This document shows, piece by piece, positions 33,279 through 46,100 of a stretch of 64,000 nucleotides of DNA. Location: positions 17,354,467 through 17,418,466 of the forward strand of contig JARWKL010000003.1 of assembly GCA_029961685.1 (NCBI GenBank), written 5' to 3'. How positions within the stretch are numbered: position 1 is the first letter of the stretch; every line of letters starts with the position of its first letter. Made by a program: the position numbers and the translations under genes. The notes under the pieces are model-generated. The model ran no database searches. It worked only from the letters and a program-made list of their open reading frames with translations, and was not told the DNA's origin. The DNA is from Aristolochia californica. Taxonomy: Eukaryota; Streptophyta; Magnoliopsida; Piperales; Aristolochiaceae.

Positions 33279-34640
33279 GGATCCATAGGTCATTTGCATC
33301 TTTAACATGTTACAAGCATGCATATCCATATTTAAAACACGTGTAGAAATCTCCTTTTTATAAAATTCCAAGCAATTAGGGTTGAACAAGTGAAATTTTC
33401 GAAGCTTGGACAACAAAACTTTTGTGTTGATTTGTGATGTGTGAATAAATTTTCTTTACTTACATTTTTTAATTTTTTAAATCTTTTCCATTCATCAACT
33501 CTTTATAATTTTCATTTTTGTTGTGTTGTATTTGCCTTATCGAAATAGTTTACAGGATGAAGGGAAAGTGAAAACTCAAGTTTTTATTTAAGCAAAAAGT
33601 ATACTTCTAAAATGGAAAAACACAAATGTAGAGATAGATAATTCCAAAAATTATATGTATTTTTTAGGATTGTAAACTATTTTTAGTTTTTATATATTAG
33701 GTTTCGCAACCATCGAGAAAAGGGGGAGGCGGGAGATTTTTAACTAAGTGATGACTCCCAATCCATAAGTCATTTCCTACAAAAATAAATATAGCCAGTT
33801 ACGCATGATTGACCGATAAATCACCTTACATTCATAGTTGATTGTTAGGTGAGATTTTTGTAAGTGGGCAAAAAAAAGGATTGTGTGACTCAGGTAAATA
33901 TCCCACCGCACGTTCACTTGAGAATTTAATGAGCATTTGTTATTCTCTTTAAAAGGTTTGGATCCATAGGTCATTTGCATCTTTAACATGCTTCAAGCAT
34001 GCATATCCATATTTAAAACATGTGTAGAAATCTCCTTCTTATAACATTCCAAGATATTAGGGTTGAACTAGTGGAATTTCCAAAGCTTGGACAACAAAAC
34101 TTTTGTGTTCATTTGTGATGTGTGAATAAATTTTCTTTACTTACATTTGTTAATGTTTTAAATATTTTCCATTCATCAACTCTTTATAATTTTCATTTTT
34201 GTTGTGATGTATTTGCCGTATCGAAATAGTTTACGGGATGAAGAGAAAGTGAAAACTCAAGTTTTTATTTAAGAAAAAAGTATACATAAAAAATGGAAAT
34301 GCACAAATATAGAGATAGATAATTCCAAAAATTATATGTATTTTTTAGGATTGTAAACTATTTTTAGCTTTTATATATTAGGTTTCGCAATCGTCGGGAA
34401 AAGGGGGAGGCGGGAGATTTTTAACTAAGTGATGACTCCCAATAAATAAGTCATTTCTTACAAAAACAAATATAGCCAGTTACGCATGATTGACCGATAA
34501 ATCACCTTACATTCATAGTTGATTGTTGGGTGAGATTTTTGTAAATGGGCAAAAAAAAGGCTTGTGTGACTCGGGTAAATATCCCACCGCACGTTCACTT
34601 GAGAATTTAATGAGCATTTGTTATTCTCTTTAAAAGGTTT
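33279..34640. repeat. Recent single-monomer duplication in satellite B (two 681-bp units)
   Basis: Units 33279-33959 and 33960-34640 are both 681 bp and share private variants found in few or no other units. Examples are the acattcatagttgattgtt block (about 33829 and 34510), gggcaaaaaaaaggNttgtgtgactc, and the cattcatcaactctttataattttc block. They are visibly closer to each other than to other neighbours. Confidence 0.85.
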
Positions 34641-36798
34641 GGATCCATAGGTCATTTGCATCTTTAACATGCTTCAAGCATGCATATCCATATTTAAAAC
34701 ATGAGTAGAAATCTGCTTCTTATAAAATTTCAAGATATTAGGGTTGAACTAGTGGAATTACCCAAATTTGGATAACTAAACTTTTGTGTTCATTTGTGGT
34801 GTGTGAATAAATTTTCTTTACATACATTTTTTATTGTTTTAAATCTTTTCCTTACATAAACTCTAAATTTTTCATTTTGTTGTGATCTATTTGTCTGATC
34901 TAAATTGTTTACGGGATGAAGGGAAAGTGAAAACTCAATTTTTAATTTAAGAAAAAAATATACATCTAAAATGGAAATGCAAAAATTTAGAGAGAGATAG
35001 TTCCAAAAAGTGTCTGTAATTTTTTGGGATTGTAAAATCTTTTAAGTTTTTATATATTAGGTTTTGCAATCGTCAGGAAAAAGGGGTGGCAGGGGATTTC
35101 TAACTGAGTGGTGACTCTCAATCCATAAGTAATTTCTTACAAAAAAAAATATAGCCCGTTACAATTGGCCAATAAATCACCTTACAATCTTCTATGGTTG
35201 TTTGGTAAGTTTTTGTAAAAGGGAAAAATAATGGCTTGTTTGACTTGGGTAAATATCCCACCGCACCTTCACTTGAGAATTTATTGAGCATTTGTTATTT
35301 TCTTTAAAGTGTTTGATCCATAAATCATTTGCATCATTAACATGTTTCAAGAATGCCTATCCATATTTAAAACATGTCTAGAAATCTCCTTCTTATTAAA
35401 TTCCAAGCTATTAGGGTTGAAATAGTGGAATTTCTCAAACTTGGATAACGTGGTTTGTGAAAAAATCTTATTTCCTTACATTTGTTATTTTTTTAAAAAT
35501 TTTCCTTAAAAAACTCTAAAATTTTCATTTCCTTGTGATCTATGTGCCTTATCAAAATTGTTTACGGGATGAAAGGAAAGTGAAAAGTCAAGTTTTCATT
35601 TAAGAAATATGTATACATCTAAAATGGAAAGGCACAAATGTAGAGAGAGATAATTCCAAAAAGTGTCTATAATTTTTAGGGATTGTAAACTCTTTTTAGT
35701 TTTTATTTATTAGGTTTTGCAATCGTCGGGAAAAGGGAGAGGCATGGGATTTTGAACAATGTGTTGACTCCCAATCCATAAGTCATTTCTTACAAAAATA
35801 ATATAGGCCGTTACGTATGGTTGACCTGTAAATCACCTGACAATAAGCTTTTTGAAAATGGGCAAAATAATGACTTGTTTGACTTGGGTAAATATCCCAC
35901 CGCACGTTAACTTGACAATTTAATGAGCATTTTTTATTCTCTTTAAAAGGTTTGGATCCATAGGACATTTGCATCTTTAACATGTTTCAAGGATTCAAAT
36001 CCATATTTAAAACTTGTGTAGAAATCTCCTTCTTATAAAATTCCAAGCTATTAGGGTTGAAGAACTGGAATTTCCCAAAGTTGGAAACTAAACTTTTGAG
36101 TTCATTTGTGGAGAGTGAATAATTTTTATTTACTTACATTATTTATTGTTTTAAATATTTTCCATACTTTAACTCTAAAATTTTCATTTTGTTGTGATCA
36201 ATTTTCCTTATCAAATTTTTTTACGGGATGAAGGGAAACTGAAAACTCAAGTTTTGATTTAAGAAAAAAATATACATAAAAAATGAAAATGCATAAATGA
36301 AGAGAGAGATAATTCCAAAAAGGGTCTGAAATTTTTAGGGATTGTAAACAATTTTTAATTTTTATTTATTAGCTTTTTTAATCGTCGGGAAAAGGAGGAG
36401 GCGGGGGATTTTGAACTGAGTGTTGATCCCAATCCATCAGTCATTTCTTATAAAAATAATATAGCCCATTACACATGATTGACCAGTAAATCACCTGATA
36501 ATCATCTACGATTGTTAGGTATGCTTTTTGTAAATGGGCAAAATAATGGCTTGTTTGACTTGGGTAAATATCCCACAACACGTTCACTTTAGAATTTAAT
36601 GAGCATTTGTTTTTCTTTTTAAATGGTTTTAGATCCATTGGTCATTTGCATCTTTAACATGTTTCAAGCATGCATATCCATATTTAAAACATGTGTAGAA
36701 ATCTCCATGTTATAAAATTCCAAGATATTAAGGTTGAACTAGTGGAATTTCCCAAACTTGGATAACTACACTTTTGTGTTCATTTGTGGTGTGTGAAT

Positions 36799-37050
36799 AA
36801 ATTTTCTTTACTTACATTTTTTTATATTTTAAATATTTTCCCTACATTAACTCTAAAATTTCATTTTGCTGTGATCTATTTGCCTTATCAAAATTGTTTA
36901 CGGGATGAAGGTAAAAGGAAAAATCAAATTTTCTTTACTTACATTTTTTACTGGTTTAAATTTTTTCCATACATAAACTCTAAAATTTTCATTTTGTTGT
37001 GATCTATTAGCCATATCAAAATTGTTTTCGGGATGAAAGGAAAGTGAAAA
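36799..37050. repeat. Local ~130-bp duplication in one satellite B monomer
   Basis: The run from attttctttacttacattttt to gggatgaagg is followed, after a few bases, by a second diverged copy (36931-37047), giving an 804-bp spacing between anchors 36631 and 37435. The two copies differ from each other (ccctacattaac against ccatacataaac), suggesting unequal crossover between different monomers rather than slippage. Confidence 0.8.
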
Positions 37051-37179
37051 CTAAATTTTTGATTTAAGAAAAAAGTTTATATCTAAAATGGAAATGCACA
37101 AATATAGAGAGAGATAATTCTAAAAAGTGTCCGTAATTTTTAGGGATTGTAAACTCTTTTTAGTTTTTTTATATTAGTT

Positions 37180-40100
37180 TTTGCAATTTTCGGGAAAAGG
37201 GGGAGGCGAGGGATTTTTAATTGAATGCTGACTCTAAATCCATCAGTCATTTCTTACAAAAAAATGTAGCCCGTTATGCATGATTAGCCGATAAATCACC
37301 TTAAAATCATCTATGATTGTTAGGTAAGCTTTTTGTAAATGGGCAAAATAATGGCTTGTTTGACTCGTTTAAATATTGCTCCGCACGTTCACTTGAGAAT
37401 TTAATGAGCACTTGTTATTATCTTTAAAAGTTTTGGATCCATAGGTCATTTGCATCTTTAACATGTTTCAAGCATGCATATCCATATTTAAAACATGTGT
37501 AGAAATCTTCTTCTTATAAAATTCCAAGCTGTTTGGGTATTACTAGTGGAATTTTGAAAACTTGGATAACTAAACTTTTGTGTTCATTTGTGGTTTGTGA
37601 ATTAATTTTCCTTCCTTAAATTTTTTTTGTTGTTTTAAATCTTTTCCATACATTAGCTCTAAAAGTTTCCTTTTGTTATCATCTATTTGCCTTATTAAAA
37701 TTGTTTACGGGATGAAGGGAAAGTGAAAAATCAAGTTTTGATTTAAGAAAAAAGTATGCATCTAAAATAGAAAAGCATAAATGAAGAAAGAGAGATAATT
37801 CCAAAAAGTGTCTATAATTTTTAGGGATAGTAAACACTTTTTAGTTTTTATTTATTTGGTTTTTCAATTATCGGGAAAAGGGTGACAGGAGATTTTGAAC
37901 TGAGTGTTGACTACCATAAGACATTTCTTACCAAAAAAACTATTGCTCGTTACGCATGATTGTCCAATAAATCACCTTAAAAATCATCTATAATTGATAT
38001 GTCAACTTTTTGTAAATGGGCAAAATAATGACTTGTTTGACTCAGGTAAATAACCCACCACACGTTCACTTGAGAATTTAATGAGCATTTGTTATTTTCT
38101 TTAAAAGGTTTGGATCCATAGGTCACTTGCATCTTTAAAATGTTTCAAGCATGCATATCCATATTTAAAACTTGTGTAGAAATCTCTTTCTTAAAAAATT
38201 CCAAGCTATTAGGGTTGAACAAGTGGAATTTCCCAAACTTGGATAACAAAACATTTGTGTTCATTTGTGGTGTGTGAATAAAAATTCTTTACTTACATTT
38301 GTTATTGTTTAATATCTTTTCCATACTTAAACTCTAAAATTTTCATTTTGTTGGGATCAATTTACCTGATCAGAATTGTTTACGGGATGAAGGGAAAGTG
38401 AAAACTCCATTTTTAATTTAATAAAAATGTATACATTTAAAATGGAAATGCACAATGCACAAATGTAGAGAGAGATAATTCCAAAAAGGGTCTGTAATTT
38501 TTAGGGATTGTAAACTCTTTTTTTGTTTTTATATATTAGGTTTTGCAAATGTCAGGAAAAGAGGGCGACCGGGGATTTTTAACTGAGTGTTGACTCCCAA
38601 TCCATAAATCATAACTTACAAAAAAAATATAGCCAGTTACGCAAGATTGGCCGATAAATCACCTTACAATCCTCTATGATTGTTAGGTCACCTTTTTGTA
38701 AATGGGCAAAATAATGGCTTGTTTGATTCGGGTAAATATCCCTCCACAGAGTTTAATGACCAATTGTGATTCGGGCATATATAACATGTTTCAAGCATGC
38801 ATATCCATATTTAAAACATTTGTAAAAATCTCCATCTTTTAAAATGCCAAGCTATTAGGGTTGAAATAGTGGAATTTCCCAACTTTTGTGTTCATTTGTG
38901 GTGTGTGAATAAATCTTATTTACTTACATTTGTTATTGTTTTAATTTTTTTTCTATACAAAACTCTTAAATTTTTATTTTGTTGTGATCTATTTGCCTTA
39001 TCAAAATTGTTTACAGGATGACAGGAAAGTGAAAACTCAAGTTTTGATTTAAGAAAAATGTATACATCTAAAATGGAAATGCACAAATGTAGAGAGAGAT
39101 AATTTCAAAAAGTGTATGTAATTTTTAGGGATTGTAAACTTTTTTTAGTTTTTATATATTAGGTTTTGCAATCATCGGGAAAAGGGGCAGGCGGGCGATT
39201 TAGAACTGAGTGTTGACTCCCAATCCCTAAGTCATTTCTTACAAAAATAATATAGCTTGTTACTCATGATTGACCGGTAAATCACGTGACAATCATCTAT
39301 GATTGTTAGGTCAAGTTTTTGTAAATGGGCAAAATAATGGCTTGTTTAACTCAAGTAAATATCCCAACGCACGTTCACTTGAGAATTTAATGAAGTTTTG
39401 TTATTCTCTTTAAAATGTTTGGATCCATAGGTCATTTGCATCTTTAACATGTTTCTAGCATGCGTATCCATATTTAAAACATGTGTAGAAATCTCCTTCT
39501 TATAAAATTCCAAGCTATGAGGGTTGAACTAGTGGAATTTCCCAAACTTGGATAACAAAAATTTTGTGTTCATTTGTTGAGTGTGAATAAATTTTCTTCA
39601 CATATATTTTTTATTGTTTCAAATATTTTCCATTCGTTAACTCTAAAATTTTTATGTTGTTATGATTTGTTTGCCTAATCAAAATTGTTTATGAGATGAA
39701 GGGAAAGTGAAAACTCAAGTTTTTATTTAAAAAAAAAGTATGCATCTAAAATGGAAATGGATAAATGTAGAGAGAGATAATTCCAAAAAGTGTCTATTAT
39801 TTTTAGGGATTGTAAACTCTTTTTAGTTTTTAGATATTAGGTTTCGCAATTGTTGGGAAAAGGGGAGGTGGGGGATTTTGAACTGAGTGTTGACTCCCAA
39901 TCCATAAGTCATTCCGTACAAAAATAATATAGCTCATTATGCATGATTGACTTGTAAAGCACCAGACAATCATCTATGATTGTTAGGTCCGATTTTTTTA
40001 AATTGGCAAAATAATGGCCTTGTGGACTTGCATAAATATCCCAACCCACGTTCACTTGAAAATTTATTGAAATTTCTTATTCTCTTTAGAAGGTTTGGAT

Positions 40101-43100
40101 CCATTGGTCATTTGCATCTTTAACAAGTTTTGAGCATGCATATTTAAAACATGTGTAGAAATCTCCTTCTTATAAAATTCTAAGCTATTATAGTGGAATT
40201 TCCCAAACTTGGATAACAAAACTTTTGTGCTCATTTGTGGTGTGTGAATAAATTTTATTTAATAACATTTGTTATTGTTTTAAATTTTTTCCATACATAA
40301 ATTCTAAAATTTTCATTTTGTTGTGATCTATTTGCCATATAAAATTTTTTACAAGATGAAGTTAAAGTGAAAACTCAAGTTTTGATTGAAGAAAATAGTA
40401 CACCTCTAAAAGGGAAATGCACTTGTATATGAGAGTTTATTCCAAAAAATGTTTGTAATTTTTAGGGATTGTAAACTCTTTTTAGTTTTTATATTTTAGG
40501 TTTTTTAATCATCGGGAAAAGGGGGAAGTAGGGGATTTTTAACTGAGTGTTGACTCCCAATCCATAAGTCATTTTTAACAAAAAAAATATTGCCCGTTAC
40601 ACATGATTGTCCAGTAAATAACCTTACAATCATCTATGATTGTTAGGTCAGCTTTTCGTCAAAGGCCAAAACAATGGTTTGTTTGACACGGGTAAACATC
40701 CCGCCGCGCATTCACTTGAGAATTTATTGAGCATTTTTTATTTTCTTGAAAAGGTTTGGATTCATAGGTCTTTTGCATCTTGCACATGTATCAAGCATGC
40801 ATATCCATATTTAAAACATGTGTAGAAATATCCTTCTTATAACATTCTTAGCTATTAGGTTTGATCTAGTGGAATTTCCCAAAATTGGATAACAAATCTT
40901 TTGTGTTCATTTGTGGTGTGCGAATAAATTTTCTGTACTTACATTTTTTATTGTTTAAAATTTTTTCCATACATAAACTCAAAAATTTTCAATTTGTTGT
41001 GATCTATTCGCCTCATAAAAATTGTTTACGTGATGAGAGGAAAGTGAAACTCGAGTTTTGATTTTAGAAAAATGTATACATCTAAAATAGAAATCCAAAA
41101 ATGTAAAGAGAGATAATTCAAAAAAATGTGTCTATATTTTTTGGGATTTTAAACTCTTTTTAGCTTTTTTATATTAGGTTTTGCAATAGTGGGTAAAAGG
41201 GGGAGGCGGGGGATTTTGAACTGAGTGTTGACTCCCAATCCATAAGTAATTTTTTTCAAAAAATATATAGCTTGTGCCGCGTGATTGACAAATAAATCAC
41301 CTTACAATCATCTATGATTGTTTGGTCAGCTTTTTGTAAATGGGCAAAATAATGGCTTGTTTGACTCGGGTAAATATCTCACTGCACGTTCACTTGAGAA
41401 TTTAACGAGCATTTTTTATTCTCTTTAAAAGGTTTGGGTCCATAGGTCATTTGCATCTTTAACATGTTTCAAGCATGAATCTCCATATTTAAAACATGTG
41501 TAGAAATCTCCTTCTTATAAAATTCCAAGCTATTAGGGTTGAACTAGTGGAATATACCAAACTCGGATAACAAAACTTTTGTTTTCATTTGTGGTGTGTG
41601 AATAAATTTTCTTTACTTACATTTGTTTTTGTTTTAAATCTTTTCCATACTTAAACTCAAAAAATTTCAATTGTTGTGATCTATTTACTTTATCAAAATT
41701 GTTTACGGGATGAAGGGAAAGTGAAAACTCCTTTTTAAATTTAATAAAAAAGTATACATCTAAAAAGGAAATTCACAAATGTAGAGAGAGATAATTCCAA
41801 AAAGTATCTATAATTTTTAGGGATTGTAAAATCTTTTTAGTTTTTGTATATTAGGTTTTGCAATCGGCGGGAAAAGTGGGAGGCAGGATTTTTAACTGAG
41901 TGTTGACTCCCAATCCATAAATAATTACTTACAAAAAAAAATAGTGGCCGTTAGGCATGATTGACCGATAAGTCACCTTACAATATTTTTTGATTTTTAG
42001 GTCAACTTTTTGTAAATGGGTAAAATAATGGCTTGTTTGACTCGAAAAATATCCCTCCACACCTTCACTTGAGATTTTAATGAGCATTTGTTATTCTCTT
42101 TAAAAGGTTTGGATCCTTAGGTCTTTTGCAACTTTAACATGTTTCAAGGATGCATATCCATATTTAAAACTTGTGTAGAAATCTCCTTCTTATAAAATTC
42201 CAAGCTATTAGGGTTGAACAACTAGAATTTCCCAAACTTGGAAACTAAACTTTTGAGTTCATTGTGGAGTGTGAATAATTCTTATTTACTTACATTATTG
42301 ATAGTTTTAAATCTTTTCCATAATTTAACTCTAAAATTTTCTTTTTCTTGTGATCTATTTTCCTTATCAAAATTGTTTACGTGATGAAGGGAAAGTGAAT
42401 ACTCAAGTTTTCATTTAAGAAAAAAATATACATAAAAAATGGAAACACGTAAATGTAGAGAGAGATAATTCCAAAAAGGGTTTGAAATTTTTAGGGATTG
42501 TAAACTCTTTTTAGTTTTTATTTATTAGCTTTTTCAATCTTTGGGAAAAAGGGGAGGAGAGGGATTTGGAACTAAGTGTTGACTCCCAATCCATCAATCA
42601 TTTCTTACAAAATAATATAAACCGTTACGTATGATTGATAGGTAAATCACCTGGCAATCATCTATGATTGTTAGGTCTGCTTTTTGTAAATAGGCAAAAT
42701 AATGGCGTGTTTGACTCGGGTACATATCCCACCGCACATTCACTTGAGAGTTTAATAAGCATTTGTTATTCTCTTTAAATGGTTTCAGATCCATTGGTCA
42801 TTTGCATCTTTAACATATTTCAAGCATGCATATCCATATTTAAAACATATGTAGAAATCTCCTTTTTATAAAATTCCAAGCTATTACCCTTGAACTAGTT
42901 GAATTTATGGAACTTGGATAACTAAACTTTTGTGTTCATTTGTGGTGTGTGAATAAATTTTCTTTACTTCTATTTTTTAATATTTTAAATATTTTCCCTA
43001 CATTAACTCTAAAATTTTTTGTGATCTATTTGCCTTATCAAAATTTTTTACGGGATGAAGGGAAAAGGAAAACTCAAGTTTTGATTGAAGAAAAAAGTAT

Positions 43101-46100
43101 ACATCTAAAATGGAAATGCATAAATGCAGAGAGAGATAATTCCAAACATAGTCTGTAATTTTAAGGGATTGTTAACTCTTTTTAGTTTTTATATTAGGTT
43201 TTGGTTTCATCGGGAAAAGATGGAGGTGGGGCATTTTGAATTTAGTGTTGACTCCAAATCAATAAGTTATTTCTTAAAAAAAAAATAGCCACTTACACAT
43301 GATTGACCAATAAATCGCCTTACAATCATCTATGATTGTTAGGTTAGTTTTTTGTAAATGGGCAAATTATTGGCTTGTTTGACTCTAGTAACTATCCCAC
43401 CGCACGTTCACTTTAGAATTTAATAAGCATTTGTTATTCTCTTTATAAGGTTTGGATCCATATGTCATTTGCATCTTTAACATGCTTCAAGCATGCATAT
43501 CCATATTTAAAACATTTTTAGAAATCTCCTTCTAATAAAATTCCAAACTCTAAGGGTTGAACTAGAGGAATTTCCCAAACTTGGATAACAAAACTTTTGT
43601 GTTCATTTGTGGTGTGTGAATAAATTTTCTTTACTTACATTTTTTATTGTTTAAAATCTTTTCTATACATCAGCTCTATAAATTTTTCATTTTGTTGTAA
43701 GCTCTTTTCCTTATATAAATTGTTTACGGGATGAAGGAAAAGTGAAAAATCAAGTTTTGATTTAAGCAAAAAGTATACATCTAAAATGGAAATGCACAAA
43801 TGTAGAGAGAGATAATTCCAAAAAGTGTTTGTAATTTTTAGGGATTGTAAACTCTTTTTAGTTTTTATACATTAGGTTTGACAATCGTCGGAAAGTGAGG
43901 TAGGCGGGGGAGTGTTGACTCCCAATCCATAAGTCATTTCTTAAAAACAAAATAGAGCTAGGTACGCATGATTGATCGATAAATCACCTTACAATCATCT
44001 ATGATTGTTAGGCCAGCTTTTTGTAAATGGGCAAAAAAATGGCTTGTTTGACTCGAGTAAATATCCCACCGCACATTCACTTGAGAATTTAATGAGCATT
44101 TTTTAATCTCTTCAAAAGGTTTGGATCCAAAGATCATTTGCATCTTTACCATGTTTCAAACATGCATATCCATATTTAAAACAGTGTGGAAATCTCATTC
44201 TTATAAAATTGCAAGCTATTCGGCTTCAATTAGTTGAATTTCCATAACTTGGATAACAAAACTTTTGTGTTCATTTGTGGTGTGAATAAATTTTCTTTAC
44301 CAACATTTGTTGTTGATTTAATTTTTTTCCATGTATAAACTCTAAAGTTTTAAGTTTTTTGTGATCTATTTGCCTTTTCAAAATTTTTTACGGGATGAAG
44401 GGAAAGTGAAAACTGAAGTTTTGATTTAAGAAAAAAGTATACATATTAAATGGAAATGCAAAAATGTACAGAGAGATAATTCCAAAAAGTTTCTCTAATT
44501 TTTAGGGATTGTAAACTCTTTTTAGTTTTTATATATTAGGTTTTGCAATCGTCAGGAAATGGGGAAGGCGGGGGATTTTTAACTGAGTGATGACTCCCAA
44601 TCCATAAGTCATTTCTTACAAAAAAAATATAGCCCGTTACACATGATTGACCGATAAATTACCTTACAATCATCTATGATTGTTAGGTCAGCTTTTTGTA
44701 AATCAGAAAAATAATGGCTTGTTTGACTCGGGTAAATATCCTACTGCAAGTTCCCTTGAGAATTTAATGAGCATTTGTTATTCTCTTTAAAAGGTAAAGA
44801 TCTATTGGTCATTTGCATCTTTAACATGTTTCAAGCATGCATATCCATTTTTAAAACATGTGTAGAATTCTCCTTCTTATAAAATTCCAAGCTATTAGGG
44901 TTGAACTAGTGGAATTTCCAAAACTTGGATAACAAAACTTTTGTGTTCATTTGTGTTGTGTGAATAAATTTTCTTTACTTACATTTGTTATTGGTTTAAA
45001 TCTTTTCCATACATAAACTCTAAAATTTTCATTTTTTTGTGATCTATTAGCCTTATAAAAATTATTTTCGGGATGAAAGGAAAGTGAAAACTAAAATTTT
45101 GATTTAAGAAAAAAGTTTATATCTAAAATGGAAAGACACAAATGGAGAGAGAGATAATTCCAAAAAGTGTCAGTAATTTTTAGGGATTGTAAACTATTTT
45201 TTTTTTATATATTAGGTTTTGCAATCGTTGGGAAAAGAGGGCTGCGGAGAATTTTTAACTCAGTGTTGACTACCAATCAATAAGTCATTTCCTACAAAAA
45301 AAAAATAATGCCAGTTACGCATGATTGTCCGATAAATCAATTTACAATCATCGAATGAGCAAAATAATGGCTTGTTTGACATGGGTAAATATCCCACTGC
45401 ACTCACTTGAGAATTTAATGAGCATTTGTTATTTTCTTTAAAAGGTTGGGATCCACAGGTCATTTGCATCTTTAACATGTTTCATGCATGCATATCCATA
45501 TTTAAAACGTGTGTAGAACTCTCCTTCTTGTAAAATTCCAAGCTATTAGGGTTGAACTAGTGGAATTTCCCAAACATAGATAACAAAACTTTTGTGTTCG
45601 TTTGTGGTATATGTATAAATTTTCTTTACTTACATTTGTTATTGTTTTAAATCTTTTCCATACTTAAACTCTAAAATTTTCATTTTGTTGTGATCTATTT
45701 ACCTTATCAAAATTGTTTACGGGATGAAGGGAGAGTGAAAACTACTTTTTTTAATTTAATAAAAAAATATACATCTAAAATGGAAATGCACAAATGTAGA
45801 GAGAGATAATTCTAAAAAGTGTCTGTAATTTTTGGGGATTGTAAACTCTTTTTAGTTTTAATATATTAGGTTTTGCAATCGACGGGAAATGGGGGAGGCG
45901 GGGGATGTTTTACTGAGTGTTAACTTCCAATCAATAAATCATTAATTAAAAAAAAATATAGCCCGTTATGGATGATTGGCCGATAAATCATCTTACAATC
46001 TTCTATGATTGTTAGGTCAGCTTTTTTTAAATGGGCAAAATAATGGCTTGTTTGACTCGGGTAAATTTTGCACCGCACGTTCACGTGAGAGTTTAATGAG

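Larger units (their letters stand above)
25840..36700. repeat. Higher-order repeat: 25.8-29.9 kb block duplicated at 32.0-36.7 kb
   Basis: Monomers starting at 25840, 26520 and 27195 pair with 31966, ~32620 and 33279 at an offset of about 6.1 kb. Those at 27877, 28551, 29191 and 29870 pair with 34641, 35314, 35954 and 36631 at 6761-6764 bp. The change in offset equals the one extra 681-bp monomer (33960-34640). Shared private variants include cttgtttgaaaatggg-type changes (29085 and 35845) and ggaaactaaacttttgag (29320 and 36081). Confidence 0.85.
29191..44900. repeat. Higher-order repeat: 29.2-32.0 kb block related to 42.1-44.9 kb
   Basis: Anchors 29191, 29870 and 30535 pair with 42111, 42787 and 43454 (offsets 12917-12920). 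Anchors 31290 and 31966 pair with 44123 and 44798 (offsets 12832-12833); the difference is due to the local duplication at about 31.05 kb. Shared private features are gaggtaggc...gggagtgttgac (30979 and 43889), ttgttgttgatttaattttt (about 31478 and 44308) and agatggaggtggNg (about 30299 and 43209). Confidence 0.85.
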
